A stretch of DNA of 64,000 nt from Leifsonia sp. Root227 (GCF_001428745.1 NZ_LMIO01000001.1:334818-398817); one strand, 5' to 3'. Numbered from the stretch's first letter, positions 23,795 through 32,533 are shown. Made by a program: numbers and translations. The notes: a model not told the origin generated them from the letters alone.

Positions 23795-25220
23795 ATGTCG
23801 CGCTCGATGGTGGCGGAGGAATCGCGTGCTCTGCACGGCGGGGTTCCGGATGGGGTGCACGCTGGGGTGTCCGGCGGGGTGGGGGTCCGTGGTGAAGCTG
23901 GAATCGAGCGTGCCGCATCCACTCGGGACGCGGCGGTCGACATCGCCAGGGCGGGGTGCCTGGTGGTCGTCGTGCTGCTGCACGCGCTGATGGTCGGGGT
24001 GAGCGTGTCCGGTGGCGCCCCCGTGCTGCAGAACGCACTCGACGGCTGGCCAGGGCTCGCACCGCTGACCTGGCTGGCGCAGGTCATGCCGCTGTTCTTC
24101 GTGCTCGGCGGGTTCTCCAGCTTCCTCCACTGGTCAGGGATGCGCGACAGAGGCACTGCGCCGGCCGCATACCTCGCCGGGCGGATGCGACGGCTGCTGC
24201 TGCCGGCCGTGGCCGCCCTCGCCGCCTCCGCCGTCGCGCTCTCGGTGCTCACGCTGTGCGGGGTGCCGTCGTCGATGGTCGCCACGGCGGGATTCCGGCT
24301 GAGTCAGCCGCTCTGGTTCCTCGGGGTGTACCTGCTGTGCACCGCAGCAGTGCCGCTGATGGTCGCCGCGCACCTGCGGTTCCCGATCCGGACGGTGGCG
24401 GTGCTCGCGGCGCTCGCGGTGGGCGTCGACATCGTTCGCGCATCCACGGGGCTGACGGCGATCGGCTTCGCCAACCTGCTGTTCGTCTGGCTCCTGGTGC
24501 AGCAGCTGGGCTTCTGGCTGGCGGACGGCACGGTCGCTTCGCTTTCCCGCCGGACGCGCGGCGCGATCGCCGTCGGCGCTCTCGGGACGCTGGTCGTGCT
24601 CGCGGCCACGGGCGTGTACTCCTTCGACCTCCTCGCCAACCTCAACCCGCCGACGTTCGCCCTGGTCCTGCTCGGCGTCGCCCAGCTGAGCGTCTTCGAC
24701 CTCGCCCGTCCTGCCCTGCGCCTCCTGGCGGGCACCCGGATGCTCGCCACGGTCGTCCGCGCGATCAATGCCCGCGCGATGACCATCTACTCCTGGCACA
24801 TGCTCGTGCTCATCGCGCTCGCCGGAGTGCTCCTGCTGTCCGGGATGCCGCTGCCACAGCCGCGCACGGCGGACTGGTGGGCGACGCGCGGGCTGTGGCT
24901 GGCGGTCGTGGCCGTCGCGGTGACGGCGGTGGTCGCTATCGCGGGACGGCTGGAGGCTGGGCGGGTGCCGTCTGGTCAGCGGACGGCACGGGTGCCGTCT
25001 CGTGCGGTGGGGGGCGGCGCTGGTGGACGATGGCCGTTGGGCCGGTGCGCCGCGCGTCTGGCTGTCCGTCGCATCCGGAGCCGGAGGCGTTCTGGTGGTG
25101 CTGCTGGCCGGGTCGGCGGTGGCGGGCTGGGTCATCGGCTGCGCGCTGGTCGCCTGCGCCATCGTGCTGGCCAGGTCGGGCACGCCAGCCGCCGCGACCG
25201 CTGCGCGGATTCTGCCGTGA
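23795..25220 (+). pseudogene. Acyltransferase 3 family membrane protein, frameshifted near the C-terminus
   Basis: Residues 1 to about 388 in the first frame are an acyltransferase-3-type membrane protein: an N-terminal histidine in VVLLHALMVG, PLWFLGVYLLCTA and SWHMLVLIA, with about ten hydrophobic segments. From about 24,975-25,010 the reading switches to +1: the first frame becomes Arg/Gly-rich with low GC3, while the +1 frame reads RWGAALVDDGRWAGAPRVWL and a last hydrophobic helix and stops at 25,218-25,220 with high GC3. A run of six G at 25,009-25,014 and a direct repeat GGGTGCCGTCT (24,963 and 24,990) lie at the switch. This is either a true inactivating indel, a phase-variable tract or an assembly error. 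Start ATG 23795 follows GGGAGAG. Confidence 0.7.
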
Positions 25221-25229
25221 GCAGAATCC
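25207..25229. promoter_or_regulatory. Candidate ClgR box upstream of the clgR-like gene
   Basis: GGATTCTGC-CGTGA-GCAGAATCC is a perfect 9-bp inverted repeat with 5-base centre, overlapping the acyltransferase stop. Its core TCTGC-N5-GCAGA recurs upstream of clpP at 26494-26508. A TAGGCT -10-like hexamer follows at 25264-25269, placing the box near -58, a position suited to an activator. Without a T-run it is a poor terminator, though that role cannot be excluded. Confidence 0.5.
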
Positions 25230-25300
25230 GCTGGAGGTGCGGGCGCGTCGGGGAGAGCGGGCCTAGGCTGGCGGACACGTCGACGAGACGAGGAGGGGAC

Positions 25301-25717
25301 ATGCTGCTCAGACATGCGATCGGGGCCGTGCTCCGGCGGTTGCGGCTGGAACGCGGAGAGACCCTGCGTCAGCTGTCCGAGACCGCCAGCGTCTCCATCC
25401 CGTACCTGTCGGAGATCGAGCGCGGCCGGAAGGAGGCGTCGTCCGAGATCCTCGCCACGCTGTGCCGCGTCTTCGACATCAGCGAGGGCGAACTGCTCAC
25501 CAGAGTCGCCGCCGAATTCGCCGCAGCGGACCTCGTCCGTCTCCATCCCGCCCACACCACGCCTGTGCGCGAGCTCGCCCCTGCCGGGCACCTGGTCGCG
25601 TCCGCGCCAGGTGAGCTGCGTATCGCCGACGACCTGCGCACCGCCGACGAGCTGCGCATCGCCGACGAACACGGCCTCGCCGTCGGCGCTTCAGCCGACG
25701 TCCTGCTCGCGGCCTGA
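25301..25717 (+). CDS. clgR: ClgR-like XRE-family activator of Clp protease genes
   Basis: A 138-residue DNA-binding protein. Residues 1-70 form a helix-turn-helix (LRRLRLERGETLRQLSETA followed by SIPYLSEIERGRKEAS) that closely matches ClgR, the actinobacterial activator of clp genes. The C-terminal half contains a small ELRIADDLRTADELRIADE repeat. The protein ends VLLAA, like an ssrA tag; in Streptomyces ClgR the terminal Ala-Ala makes it a ClpP substrate. The convergent neighbour is clpP. AGGAGGGG precedes the ATG. Confidence 0.8.
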   Translation: MLLRHAIGAVLRRLRLERGETLRQLSETASVSIPYLSEIERGRKEASSEILATLCRVFDISEGELLTRVAAEFAAADLVRLHPAHTTPVRELAPAGHLVASAPGELRIADDLRTADELRIADEHGLAVGASADVLLAA

Positions 25718-25857
25718 CGGTCCTGCCCCGCCTGGCGCGCATCCACCACCGGACGCGCATCCGCCTTCGGGCTCGCGTCCGCGGCCTGGCCCGCATCCTC
25801 GGCCATGCGCTCGTCGGGGCGCGGCCTCTCGTCGCCCGAGTCGACGTGCAGCATAGG

Positions 25858-26436
25858 TCACCCTCTCGGTAGCGCCAGCGTCGAGCCGACCACGTGGTCG
25901 ACGAAGCCGTATGACAGGGCTTCGTCGGCGGTGAACCAGCGGTCGCGGTCGCCGTCCTCGAGGATCTGCTCGATCGGCTTGCCGGTCTGGATACTGGTCA
26001 GCTCCGCCATGCGCCGCTTGAAGTAGAGGATCTGTTTCGCCTGGGTCTGGATGTCCGCCGATGTTCCGCCGAACCCGCCGTGCGGCTGGTGCATCACGAC
26101 GCTCGCGTTCGGCAGCGCATACCGTTTGCCGACGGCGCCGGAGGAGAGCAGGAACTGTCCGGCCGACGCCGCGAAGCCGAGGGCGACCGTCGCGACGTCC
26201 GCCTGCACGAAGTTCATCGTGTCGAAGATCGCGAACGCCGCGGTGATCGAGCCGCCCGGAGAGTTGATGTAGAGGTAGATGTCCCTCTCCGACTCGATCG
26301 AGTTGAGGATGAGGAGCTGGGCGCAGATCTCGTTGGCCGAGTCGTCTGTGACCTCGCTTCCGAGGAAGACGATCCGCTCCTCGAGGAGGCGTTTGAAGAT
26401 CAGCTGATCCGGTGTGTTGTCGGTCATTGTGCTCAT
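25858..26436 (-). CDS. clpP: ATP-dependent Clp protease proteolytic subunit
   Basis: A 192-residue ClpP. Catalytic Ser91 is in [11 protein letters not shown] and His116 in [10 protein letters not shown]; the aspartate is in the EDGDRDRW segment. YINSPGGSI is the oxyanion/substrate strand. The SAGQ variant (usually SMGA) and lack of a long propeptide recall the non-canonical ClpP paralogues of Actinobacteria, so this may be a second ClpP rather than part of the main clpP1P2 operon. A ClgR-like palindrome stands 58 bases upstream. Confidence 0.92.
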   Translation of the reverse strand: MSTMTDNTPDQLIFKRLLEERIVFLGSEVTDDSANEICAQLLILNSIESERDIYLYINSPGGSITAAFAIFDTMNFVQADVATVALGFAASAGQFLLSSGAVGKRYALPNASVVMHQPHGGFGGTSADIQTQAKQILYFKRRMAELTSIQTGKPIEQILEDGDRDRWFTADEALSYGFVDHVVGSTLALPRG

Positions 26437-26493
26437 GGGCCAATCCTGTGAGCGGAGGCTGCGCGGGCGCCAGCGTTTCTGCCCGGCGCGAAT

Positions 26494-26508
26494 CTGCCGA
26501 CGGCAGAG
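26494..26508. promoter_or_regulatory. Candidate ClgR box upstream of clpP
   Basis: TCTGCCG-A-CGGCAGA is a perfect 7-1-7 palindrome. It shares the TCTGC-N5-GCAGA frame with the palindrome in front of the clgR-like gene, and the inner CGACG fits the YNANR centre reported for ClgR sites in Corynebacterium, whose outer bases differ. Confidence 0.5.
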
Positions 26509-26627
26509 GGGACGAGCGCGAGGCAGGGAGCAGGCTGGATGAGCGCTGATTTCCGCTGCGGGCGTTGGAACAGTATCCTTGTCGAGCGCCTTCGATCACG
26601 AGAACACTGGTGGTCGGGAGCGCCAAC

Positions 26628-26709
26628 GGCGAGTTACCCAAGCGGCCAAAGGGATCTGACTGTAAATCAGACTGCTCAGCATTCGGGGGTTCGAATCCCT
26701 CACTCGCCA
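26628..26709 (+). tRNA. tRNA-Tyr (anticodon GTA)
   Basis: An 82-nt class II tRNA. The acceptor GGCGAGT pairs with ACTCGCC (26702-26708), the T arm holds GGTTCGAATCC, and the anticodon loop CTGTAAA gives GTA at 26662-26664. The long variable arm is typical of bacterial tRNA-Tyr. CCA is not encoded. Confidence 0.95.
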
Positions 26710-26717
26710 CATCAGCC

Positions 26718-26748
26718 GAAAGCCCCGGTCAGCGCGACCGGGGCTTTC
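26718..26748 (+). terminator. Terminator after tRNA-Tyr
   Basis: GAAAGCCCCGGTC and GACCGGGGCTTTC form a perfect 13-bp stem around a 5-base loop, 9 bases after the tRNA. The stem ends in CTTTC and there is no long T-run, but its position marks it as the tRNA terminator. Confidence 0.8.
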
Positions 26749-26794
26749 GCGTTCTCCTTCCCGCATCGCGTCCCCCGTCTGCCAGGCTGTCTTC

Positions 26795-27607
26795 ATGCCT
26801 TCCAATGCCGAACTCCGGGATATCGCGCTCACCGTCGCCCGTCGCGCCGCCGACCTCGCATACCTGCGCAGGTCGGAGGGGGTGGAGATCGCCGCATCCA
26901 AGTCGTCGCTGACCGACATCGTGACGCGGGCGGACCGCGAAGTGGAGCAACTGGTGCGGGAGGCCATCGCGGCATCGCGGCCGCGCGACGGGTTCCTGGG
27001 GGAGGAGTCCGGCGGCGGTGAGGGGACGAGCGGGCTCACCTGGGTCGTCGATCCGATCGACGGGACCGTCAACTACTTCTACGGCATCCCCGCGTATGCG
27101 GTGAGCATCGCGGTCGTCGAAGGCGACCCCGATCCCGCCACCTGGCGCACCATCGCCGGCGCCGTCGTCAATCCGGCGAGCGGCGAGGCGTTCACGGCCT
27201 CGGCCGGGGGCGGGGCCAGGCTGAACGGCCGGGAACTGCACGTCAACCGGGATGTCCCTCTCGAACTCGCCCTCGTCGGCACGGGGTTCGGCTACGACGC
27301 CCGCAAACGGGAACGGCAGGCGGCGTTCGTGGCGCAGCTCATCGGTCAGGTGCGGGATGTGCGGCGCATCGGGGCGGCGTCGCTTGATCTGTGCAGCGTC
27401 GCGGCCGGGCGACTGGATGCGTACTTCGAGCGCGGACTCAACCCGTGGGATCACGCGGCGGGGGCCCTCCTCGCGCGCGAGGCCGGGGCGCTGGTCGGCG
27501 GGCTGGGAGCCGGACCTGAGGGGGAGGACCTGCTGGTGGCGGCGCCTCCCGGACTGTACGAGCAGCTGCATCCGCTCGCCGACGCCTTCTACTCGGAGTG
27601 GCGCTGA
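26795..27607 (+). CDS. Inositol monophosphatase family phosphatase
   Basis: A 270-residue Mg-dependent phosphatase. Motifs: FLGEESGG (metal Glu), WVVDPIDGTVNY (metal Asp residues) and NPWDHAAGALLAREAGA at the C-terminal metal site. Substrate may be inositol phosphate, histidinol phosphate or a related sugar phosphate. A CAGGCT hexamer stands 6 bases before the ATG, and no ribosome site is seen. Confidence 0.9.
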   Translation: MPSNAELRDIALTVARRAADLAYLRRSEGVEIAASKSSLTDIVTRADREVEQLVREAIAASRPRDGFLGEESGGGEGTSGLTWVVDPIDGTVNYFYGIPAYAVSIAVVEGDPDPATWRTIAGAVVNPASGEAFTASAGGGARLNGRELHVNRDVPLELALVGTGFGYDARKRERQAAFVAQLIGQVRDVRRIGAASLDLCSVAAGRLDAYFERGLNPWDHAAGALLAREAGALVGGLGAGPEGEDLLVAAPPGLYEQLHPLADAFYSEWR

Positions 27608-27652
27608 TATACCGATCTGGCTGGATTTCTTGCGGAACGGTTTGGGAAGTCG

Positions 27653-27668
27653 GTTATCTTTTCGTTAC
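27653..27668 (+). promoter_or_regulatory. Direct GTTAY repeat upstream of the M23 peptidase
   Basis: GTTAT and GTTAC occur 11 bases apart (GTTATCTTTTCGTTAC). Envelope peptidase genes in Corynebacterium and Streptomyces are controlled by MtrA, which binds direct repeats of this general kind. The match is loose, so this is a suggestion only. No c-di-AMP riboswitch pattern was recognised in the 139-base upstream region. Confidence 0.25.
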
Positions 27669-27746
27669 ATTGGGTGGGTTGCCCAGCATCAGTGCAAGGG
27701 CATTCCCCTGTGAACGTCTGAGAAAGATCGAAAGCCGACCGCTCCG

Positions 27747-28658
27747 TTGACTCCCGACCGCCCGACCTCCCCGATGCCCGCGCGCTCCAGCGAGACGTCG
27801 GCGACTCCGGATGCGGGCCAGCCGACCCGGCGGGAGCTCAGGGAGAAGGAGCGGGAGCTGGCGGCAGCTTCCGCGAAGGTCCCGCGTCGATCCCGCCGCG
27901 AGCAGCCCCCGGCCCGGTCGACCCCCTCCAGCACGCGCCCCCGCGCCCGCACGGGCCTCAGCGTCACCGCCATGACCTTCGTCATCGCCATCGGCGTCGC
28001 CACCTCGGTCCCAGCTATGGCGCTCCTCACCGAGGAGGACGTCCGCATCCAGGCGCTCAAGGCCGAGTACGTCGCTCCGAGTGCGCCGTCCGGCTCTGTG
28101 CAAGACCTGGCCATGCCCGTGGAGGTCGGCGTCGCATCCATCGCCCGCGACGGCGTGCAGGTCAGCCCGAGGGAGAAGGTCGCCGGGCTCCGCTCGATGC
28201 GCATCGCCGACACGTTCACGAACAACCCCGGCGGCGCCGTCCAGTGGCCGTTCCCCGTCGGCGTGCCGATCTCCGACTGGTTCGGACCGCGGTCCGCGCC
28301 GACGGAGGGCGCATCCACGAACCACATGGGGGTCGACTTCACGCCGGGGTCCGGCGTCCCCATCCAGATCATGGCGGATGGCGTCGTACGCGAGGTGGTC
28401 AGCGGAGACAACGGCGGATGCGGCGTCAACGTCACGATCGACCACATGATCGGCGGTCAGCTCGTCAGCAGCAAGTATTGCCACATGCAGTCCGGCTCTG
28501 TCCGGGTGAGCGTCGGTCAGCAGGTTCGGGTGGCGGAGACGGTGGGGCTCGTCGGCAACACCGGTGTGTCGACCGGAGCGCACCTGCACTTCGAGATCCT
28601 GCTCGACGGCACCCGTCAGGTCGACCCCTATGCGTGGCTGAAGGCCAACGCGTCCTGA
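27747..28658 (+). CDS. M23-family peptidoglycan endopeptidase, membrane anchored
   Basis: A 303-residue protein. A charged cytoplasmic N-terminus of about 70 residues precedes one membrane helix (SVTAMTFVIAIGVATSVPAM). The outer part ends in a full LytM/M23 domain: NHMGVDF (metal His and Asp) and GAHLHFEI (the HxH metal site). It cuts peptide cross-links in the wall. The reading opens at TTG 27747; ATG 27774 (MPARSS) is an equally good start. Confidence 0.87.
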   Translation: MTPDRPTSPMPARSSETSATPDAGQPTRRELREKERELAAASAKVPRRSRREQPPARSTPSSTRPRARTGLSVTAMTFVIAIGVATSVPAMALLTEEDVRIQALKAEYVAPSAPSGSVQDLAMPVEVGVASIARDGVQVSPREKVAGLRSMRIADTFTNNPGGAVQWPFPVGVPISDWFGPRSAPTEGASTNHMGVDFTPGSGVPIQIMADGVVREVVSGDNGGCGVNVTIDHMIGGQLVSSKYCHMQSGSVRVSVGQQVRVAETVGLVGNTGVSTGAHLHFEILLDGTRQVDPYAWLKANAS

Positions 28659-28666
28659 CAACGACG

Positions 28667-28720
28667 AGATGCCAGCAACTGTGCTCGCATCTCGGGGATG
28701 CGGCGCAGTCACTGGCATCT
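28667..28720. repeat. Nested palindromic element at a convergent junction
   Basis: The outer arms AGATGCCAG and CTGGCATCT (9 bp) enclose an inner hairpin CGCATC-TCGGG-GATGCG. The element fills the gap between the M23 gene and the convergent glucosidase gene and may end transcription from both sides. Confidence 0.5.
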
Positions 28721-28739
28721 GGCCAGGTCGGTGGAGATT

Positions 28740-30497
28740 CTAGGCGCGGAGCCAGACCGTGGTGTCCTGGGGAAGCTCGCGGCCGATGAGGTCAGCACTC
28801 GCGAGGAGCACCTCACCGTCCGGTAGCGCCACCGGCTCTGTGCCGACGTTCGCGATCACGAACACATTCCCCGAACGGAATGCGAGCACATCCTGTCCCA
28901 GTTCCGCCCACTCCAGCGTGCCGAATGCGAGGTCGTGCTCGCGGCGCGCGGCCAGCGCATCCTGGTACATCGTGAGGGTCGAGCCCGCGACGCCCTCCTG
29001 GGTGTCGCGCGTGTACGACGCCCAGGATGCGGGCTGCGGCAGCCAGCTCGCGGCTCCCGGCCCGAAGCCGTACGAGGGCTCCGTGCCCTCCCAGGGCAGA
29101 GGAACGCGGCAGCCGTCGCGGCCGTACCGCTCGCCGTTGGTGCGGAACCAGGTCGGGTCCTGGCGCGCGGAGTCCGGCAGGTCGATCGCCTCAGGCAGCC
29201 CGAGTTCCTCGCCCTGGTACAGGTACGCAGAGCCCGGCAGTGCCAGCATCAGCGCTGTCGCGGCACGTGCCCTGCGGAGCGCGAACGCCGTGTCGGGGAT
29301 GCCCGAGGACTTCGGGCCGATGCCGTGACCCTGCAGGTTCTCGCCCTCGAGGGCGAGCCGGGTGGCGTGGCGGACGACGTCGTGGTTGGACAGCACCCAG
29401 GTGCTCGGAGCACCGACGCTCGCGAACACCGAGATGGAGCGGTCGATCACCGTGCGAAGCGCTGCGGCGTCCCACGGCGTTTCGAGGTAGCCGAAGTTGA
29501 AGGTCTGCTGCATCTCGTCCGGGCGCACCCAGCGGGCCAGCTTCTCCAGCGGCTCGACCCAGGCCTCGCCGCAGAGCACGCGGTCGCCCTCGTACTCCTC
29601 GAGGACCGTGTGCCAGTCGCGGTAGATGGCGTGGACGCCGTCCTGCGCGAAGTACGGAGGAGTGGGCGGCTCCGTCGACGCGTGCGCGCCGATCTCGGGC
29701 TCCAGGGCGACGCCGCCCATGCTGCCCGCGTTGGCAGGGGGCGTGTAGTCGGGGAGGCCGGCCTCCTTGACCATGCCGTGCGCCACATCCACCCGGAAGC
29801 CGTCGACGCCGCGGTCGAGCCAGAACCGCAGAATGCTGCGGAACTGCTCCCACACCCAGGGGTTCTCCCAGTTGAGGTCGGGCTGCGACTTGTCGAACAG
29901 GTGCAGGTACCACTGCCCGGGGGTGCCGTCCTGCTCGGTGATGCGGGTCCAGGCCGCGCCGCCGAAGATCGACTCCCAGTTGTTCGGCGGCAGCTCTCCG
30001 TGCTCGCCATTGCCGTCGCGGAACATGTACCGCTCGCGCTCTTCGCTGCCGGGAGCAGCGGCCAGTGCGGCCTGGAACCAGGCGTGAGCGCTGGAGCTGT
30101 GATTCGGGACGATGTCGATGATGACGCGCAGGCCGAGGCTGTGCGCGCGCTCCAGCATCGTGTCGAAGTCGGCGAGCGTGCCGAACAGCGGGTCGACGTC
30201 GCAGTAGTCGGCGACGTCGTATCCGCCGTCGTTCTGCGGCGAGGTGAAGAACGGGGACAGCCAGACCGCATCCACCCCCAAGCTGCGGAGCGCAGGCAGG
30301 CGGTGGGTGATGCCGGGCAGGTCGCCCATGCCGTCACCGTCGGCGTCGGCGAACGAGCGCGGGTACACCTGGTAGATCACGGCGGAGCGCCACCACTCCC
30401 TGCCGGGGCTGCTCGGCGCCAGCGCGCCAGTGGATGCGGTCGGCACAGCGGACGCGTTCTGTTCGGGCGCGGATGCGGGGGACGTGATGGTGATCAC
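28740..30497 (-). CDS. GH13 alpha-glucosidase (oligo-1,6-glucosidase type)
   Basis: A 585-residue cytoplasmic glycoside hydrolase. GH13 blocks in order: YQVYPRSFADADGDGMGDL, DIVPNHSS, GFRVDVAHG (nucleophile Asp), CGEAWVEP (acid/base Glu) and LSNHDVVRHA. It cleaves alpha-glucosides such as maltose or isomaltose. The GTG at 30497 was chosen: it gives a short leader before EWWRSAVIYQVYP, and a GAGACAG sequence lies before it. Longer upstream readings lack coding character. Confidence 0.9.
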   Translation of the reverse strand: MITITSPASAPEQNASAVPTASTGALAPSSPGREWWRSAVIYQVYPRSFADADGDGMGDLPGITHRLPALRSLGVDAVWLSPFFTSPQNDGGYDVADYCDVDPLFGTLADFDTMLERAHSLGLRVIIDIVPNHSSSAHAWFQAALAAAPGSEERERYMFRDGNGEHGELPPNNWESIFGGAAWTRITEQDGTPGQWYLHLFDKSQPDLNWENPWVWEQFRSILRFWLDRGVDGFRVDVAHGMVKEAGLPDYTPPANAGSMGGVALEPEIGAHASTEPPTPPYFAQDGVHAIYRDWHTVLEEYEGDRVLCGEAWVEPLEKLARWVRPDEMQQTFNFGYLETPWDAAALRTVIDRSISVFASVGAPSTWVLSNHDVVRHATRLALEGENLQGHGIGPKSSGIPDTAFALRRARAATALMLALPGSAYLYQGEELGLPEAIDLPDSARQDPTWFRTNGERYGRDGCRVPLPWEGTEPSYGFGPGAASWLPQPASWASYTRDTQEGVAGSTLTMYQDALAARREHDLAFGTLEWAELGQDVLAFRSGNVFVIANVGTEPVALPDGEVLLASADLIGRELPQDTTVWLRA

Positions 30498-30606
30498 CTG
30501 TCTCGGAAGTGTGGGATGGATCGCGGCTCCGTTGGCGCTCACCCGACATGCTAGCTGCCCCCACCTCAGCGCTGGATGTGCGCCGCCTGCCGGGAGTGGA
30601 TGCGGT

Positions 30607-31443
30607 CTAGTCGCGCCAGTGCGACGGCCGGAGCAGGCCCTCGGGGAGGAGCGTGCGCGCATCCCCTCTGGAGGCGTTGACCTGCACCTGCGTGAGGTAG
30701 ATCGCGGTGCGCAGGTCGGCGCCGGCGATGTTCGCGTCGCGCAGGTCGGCGCCGATGAGCTCGGCGAACGAGAGGTCCGCCCCGGACAGGTCGGCGGCGA
30801 TCAGCAGCGCGCCGCGGAGTTCTGCGCCGCGCAGGTCGCGCCCGGCGAGTTTCGCGCCGAGCAGGTCGGCGCCGGGAGAGATGCGCCGATCGGGCACTGT
30901 GGCGGGCGCATTGGCCTCGCGGGTGAGGCGGCTCGCGATGCGCAGCAGCTCGGCGACGGGCGCGCGCAGGTCGTCGACGTCGACGCCCAGGATGCGGTCG
31001 GCCGGCGCGTCAGCGACCAGCGCCACCTCGTCGCGCGCCGCATCCAGCTGGAGTCGCAGGGCGGTGGCTGCCGGCATCCGCGCGGCCTCGTCGATGTACC
31101 AGAGCAGTTCGTGAAGCTGGCGCATGATCGGGAAGACGGCGAACATCTCGCCGCGAAGCTCTGGGCGTTCGCGCCAGTCGCCGCCGCCGAAGGTGTGCTG
31201 GGTGACCTGCTGGCCCGCCCCGAAGCAGTCGAACACCGTGCACCCGCTGAAGCCGCGCTCGCGCAGCTCGGGGTGGATGCGGCAGCGGTGGTCGTCGTCG
31301 AGGTTCACGCACGGTTCGCCTGCCGCTTTGTCGAAGGCGAACTCGGAGGAACGGGCGAACGCGAGCGCGACGCAGCAGAGTCCGACGCACCGCGCGCAAT
31401 CGGCGGCGAGGTCGGCGCGGTCGCCCCGTTCGATCGTCTGCAT
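30607..31443 (-). CDS. YkgJ-like cysteine-cluster protein with pentapeptide repeats
   Basis: A 278-residue two-part protein. Residues 16-75 hold a cysteine cluster (CARCVGLCC, then CVNL, CRIH, CTVFDCF) like YkgJ-type metal-binding domains. Residues 191-250 are pentapeptide repeats of the A(D/N)LxX form (GADLLGAKLAGRDLRGAELRG type), which fold as a square beta-helix. A helical linker joins them. No signal peptide. Pentapeptide proteins often mimic DNA to protect gyrase, but that role is not shown for this architecture. Confidence 0.75.
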   Translation of the reverse strand: MQTIERGDRADLAADCARCVGLCCVALAFARSSEFAFDKAAGEPCVNLDDDHRCRIHPELRERGFSGCTVFDCFGAGQQVTQHTFGGGDWRERPELRGEMFAVFPIMRQLHELLWYIDEAARMPAATALRLQLDAARDEVALVADAPADRILGVDVDDLRAPVAELLRIASRLTREANAPATVPDRRISPGADLLGAKLAGRDLRGAELRGALLIAADLSGADLSFAELIGADLRDANIAGADLRTAIYLTQVQVNASRGDARTLLPEGLLRPSHWRD

Positions 31444-31564
31444 TTCTCCACACTATTCACACCGCGTAACTTCTCCACATCTTCAGGCGTTCCCGGAATA
31501 GGGCACAGGCACCCGCGTTAGCGTGAGAGCACGGTCAATCGACGCCATCGAAGGAGAACCACGA

Positions 31565-32521
31565 ATGACAGCACCCCGCCGCACCATCGGATCGTCCGAC
31601 CTCTCGGTCTTCCCCCTCTCGCTCGGGGGCAACGTCTTCGGCTGGACGGCCGACCAGGCCACCTCGTTCTCCGTCCTCGACGGCTATCTGGATGCCGGCG
31701 GAAACTTCATCGACACGGCAGACGGATACTCCGCCTGGGTGCCGGGCAACACGGGCGGCGACAGCGAGCGCATCCTGGGGCAGTGGTTCCAGGCGCGCGG
31801 AAACCGCGACGACGTCGTGCTCGCCACCAAGGTCAGCCAGCATCCCGACTTCAAGGGTCTCGCCGGCGACAACATCCTGCGCGCGGCCGACGCATCGCTG
31901 GAGCGCCTCGGGTCCGACCACATCGACCTCTACTACGCCCACTTCGACGACCAGACGGTTCCGCTGGAGGAGACCGTCGCCGCGCTGTCGAGCCTGGTCG
32001 ACGCGGGCAAGGTGCGCTACATCGGCATCTCCAACTACTCCCCGGAGCGCATCGAGGAGTGGTTCTCGATCACCGAGGCGAACGGCCTCCACCGCGCGGT
32101 CGCCCTGCAGCCGCACTACAACCTGGTCGAGCGCGACTTCGAGGAGAAGTACCGTGCTCTGGCCGAGCGCGAGAATCTCGGCGTCGTGCCATACTTCGCG
32201 CTCGCCGCGGGGTTCCTCACCGGCAAGTATCGTGACGGCGTCACGGTCGACAGCGCCCGCGCGGCCGGGGCGTCGAAGTACCTCGACGACCGTGGCCGCT
32301 CCGTGCTCGACGCGCTCGACGAGGTCGCCGCCGCACACGACGCCTCCGTCGCCTCGGTCGCTCTCGCCTGGCTCGCCGCGCAGCCGACCGTCGTGGCGCC
32401 CATCGCGAGCGCACGCACCATCGACCAGCTACCGGACCTCCTCGCCTCGGTGACTCTCGAGCTCACCGCCGACGAACTGGACGCGCTCACCGGCGCCTCC
32501 GAGGAGCGCGAAGCGGCCTGA
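31565..32521 (+). CDS. Aldo/keto reductase
   Basis: A 318-residue NADPH-dependent reductase. The catalytic tetrad is visible: Asp and Tyr in FIDTADGYS, Lys in LATKVSQ and His in YYAHFDD. The C-terminal coenzyme site is PIASARTIDQL. AAGGAGAA precedes the ATG at 31565; an upstream in-frame start would add 14 unlike residues. Substrate unknown. Confidence 0.92.
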   Translation: MTAPRRTIGSSDLSVFPLSLGGNVFGWTADQATSFSVLDGYLDAGGNFIDTADGYSAWVPGNTGGDSERILGQWFQARGNRDDVVLATKVSQHPDFKGLAGDNILRAADASLERLGSDHIDLYYAHFDDQTVPLEETVAALSSLVDAGKVRYIGISNYSPERIEEWFSITEANGLHRAVALQPHYNLVERDFEEKYRALAERENLGVVPYFALAAGFLTGKYRDGVTVDSARAAGASKYLDDRGRSVLDALDEVAAAHDASVASVALAWLAAQPTVVAPIASARTIDQLPDLLASVTLELTADELDALTGASEEREAA

Positions 32522-32533
32522 CCTGCGCGCGAT

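Noticed and set aside
25207..25229. Palindrome before clgR as the acyltransferase terminator
   Set aside because: No T-run follows and the same core stands upstream of clpP, so a regulator site is the better reading, though termination is not excluded.
25369..25854. A minus-strand frame downstream of clpP that could be a small co-transcribed gene
   Set aside because: It overlaps the clgR-like gene in antisense and shows no family features. The 140-base gap between clgR and clpP alone is too short to support it.
27608..27746. A possible c-di-AMP (ydaO) riboswitch before the M23 peptidase, as seen in other Actinobacteria
   Set aside because: The conserved ydaO core and paired elements could not be found in this 139-base region.
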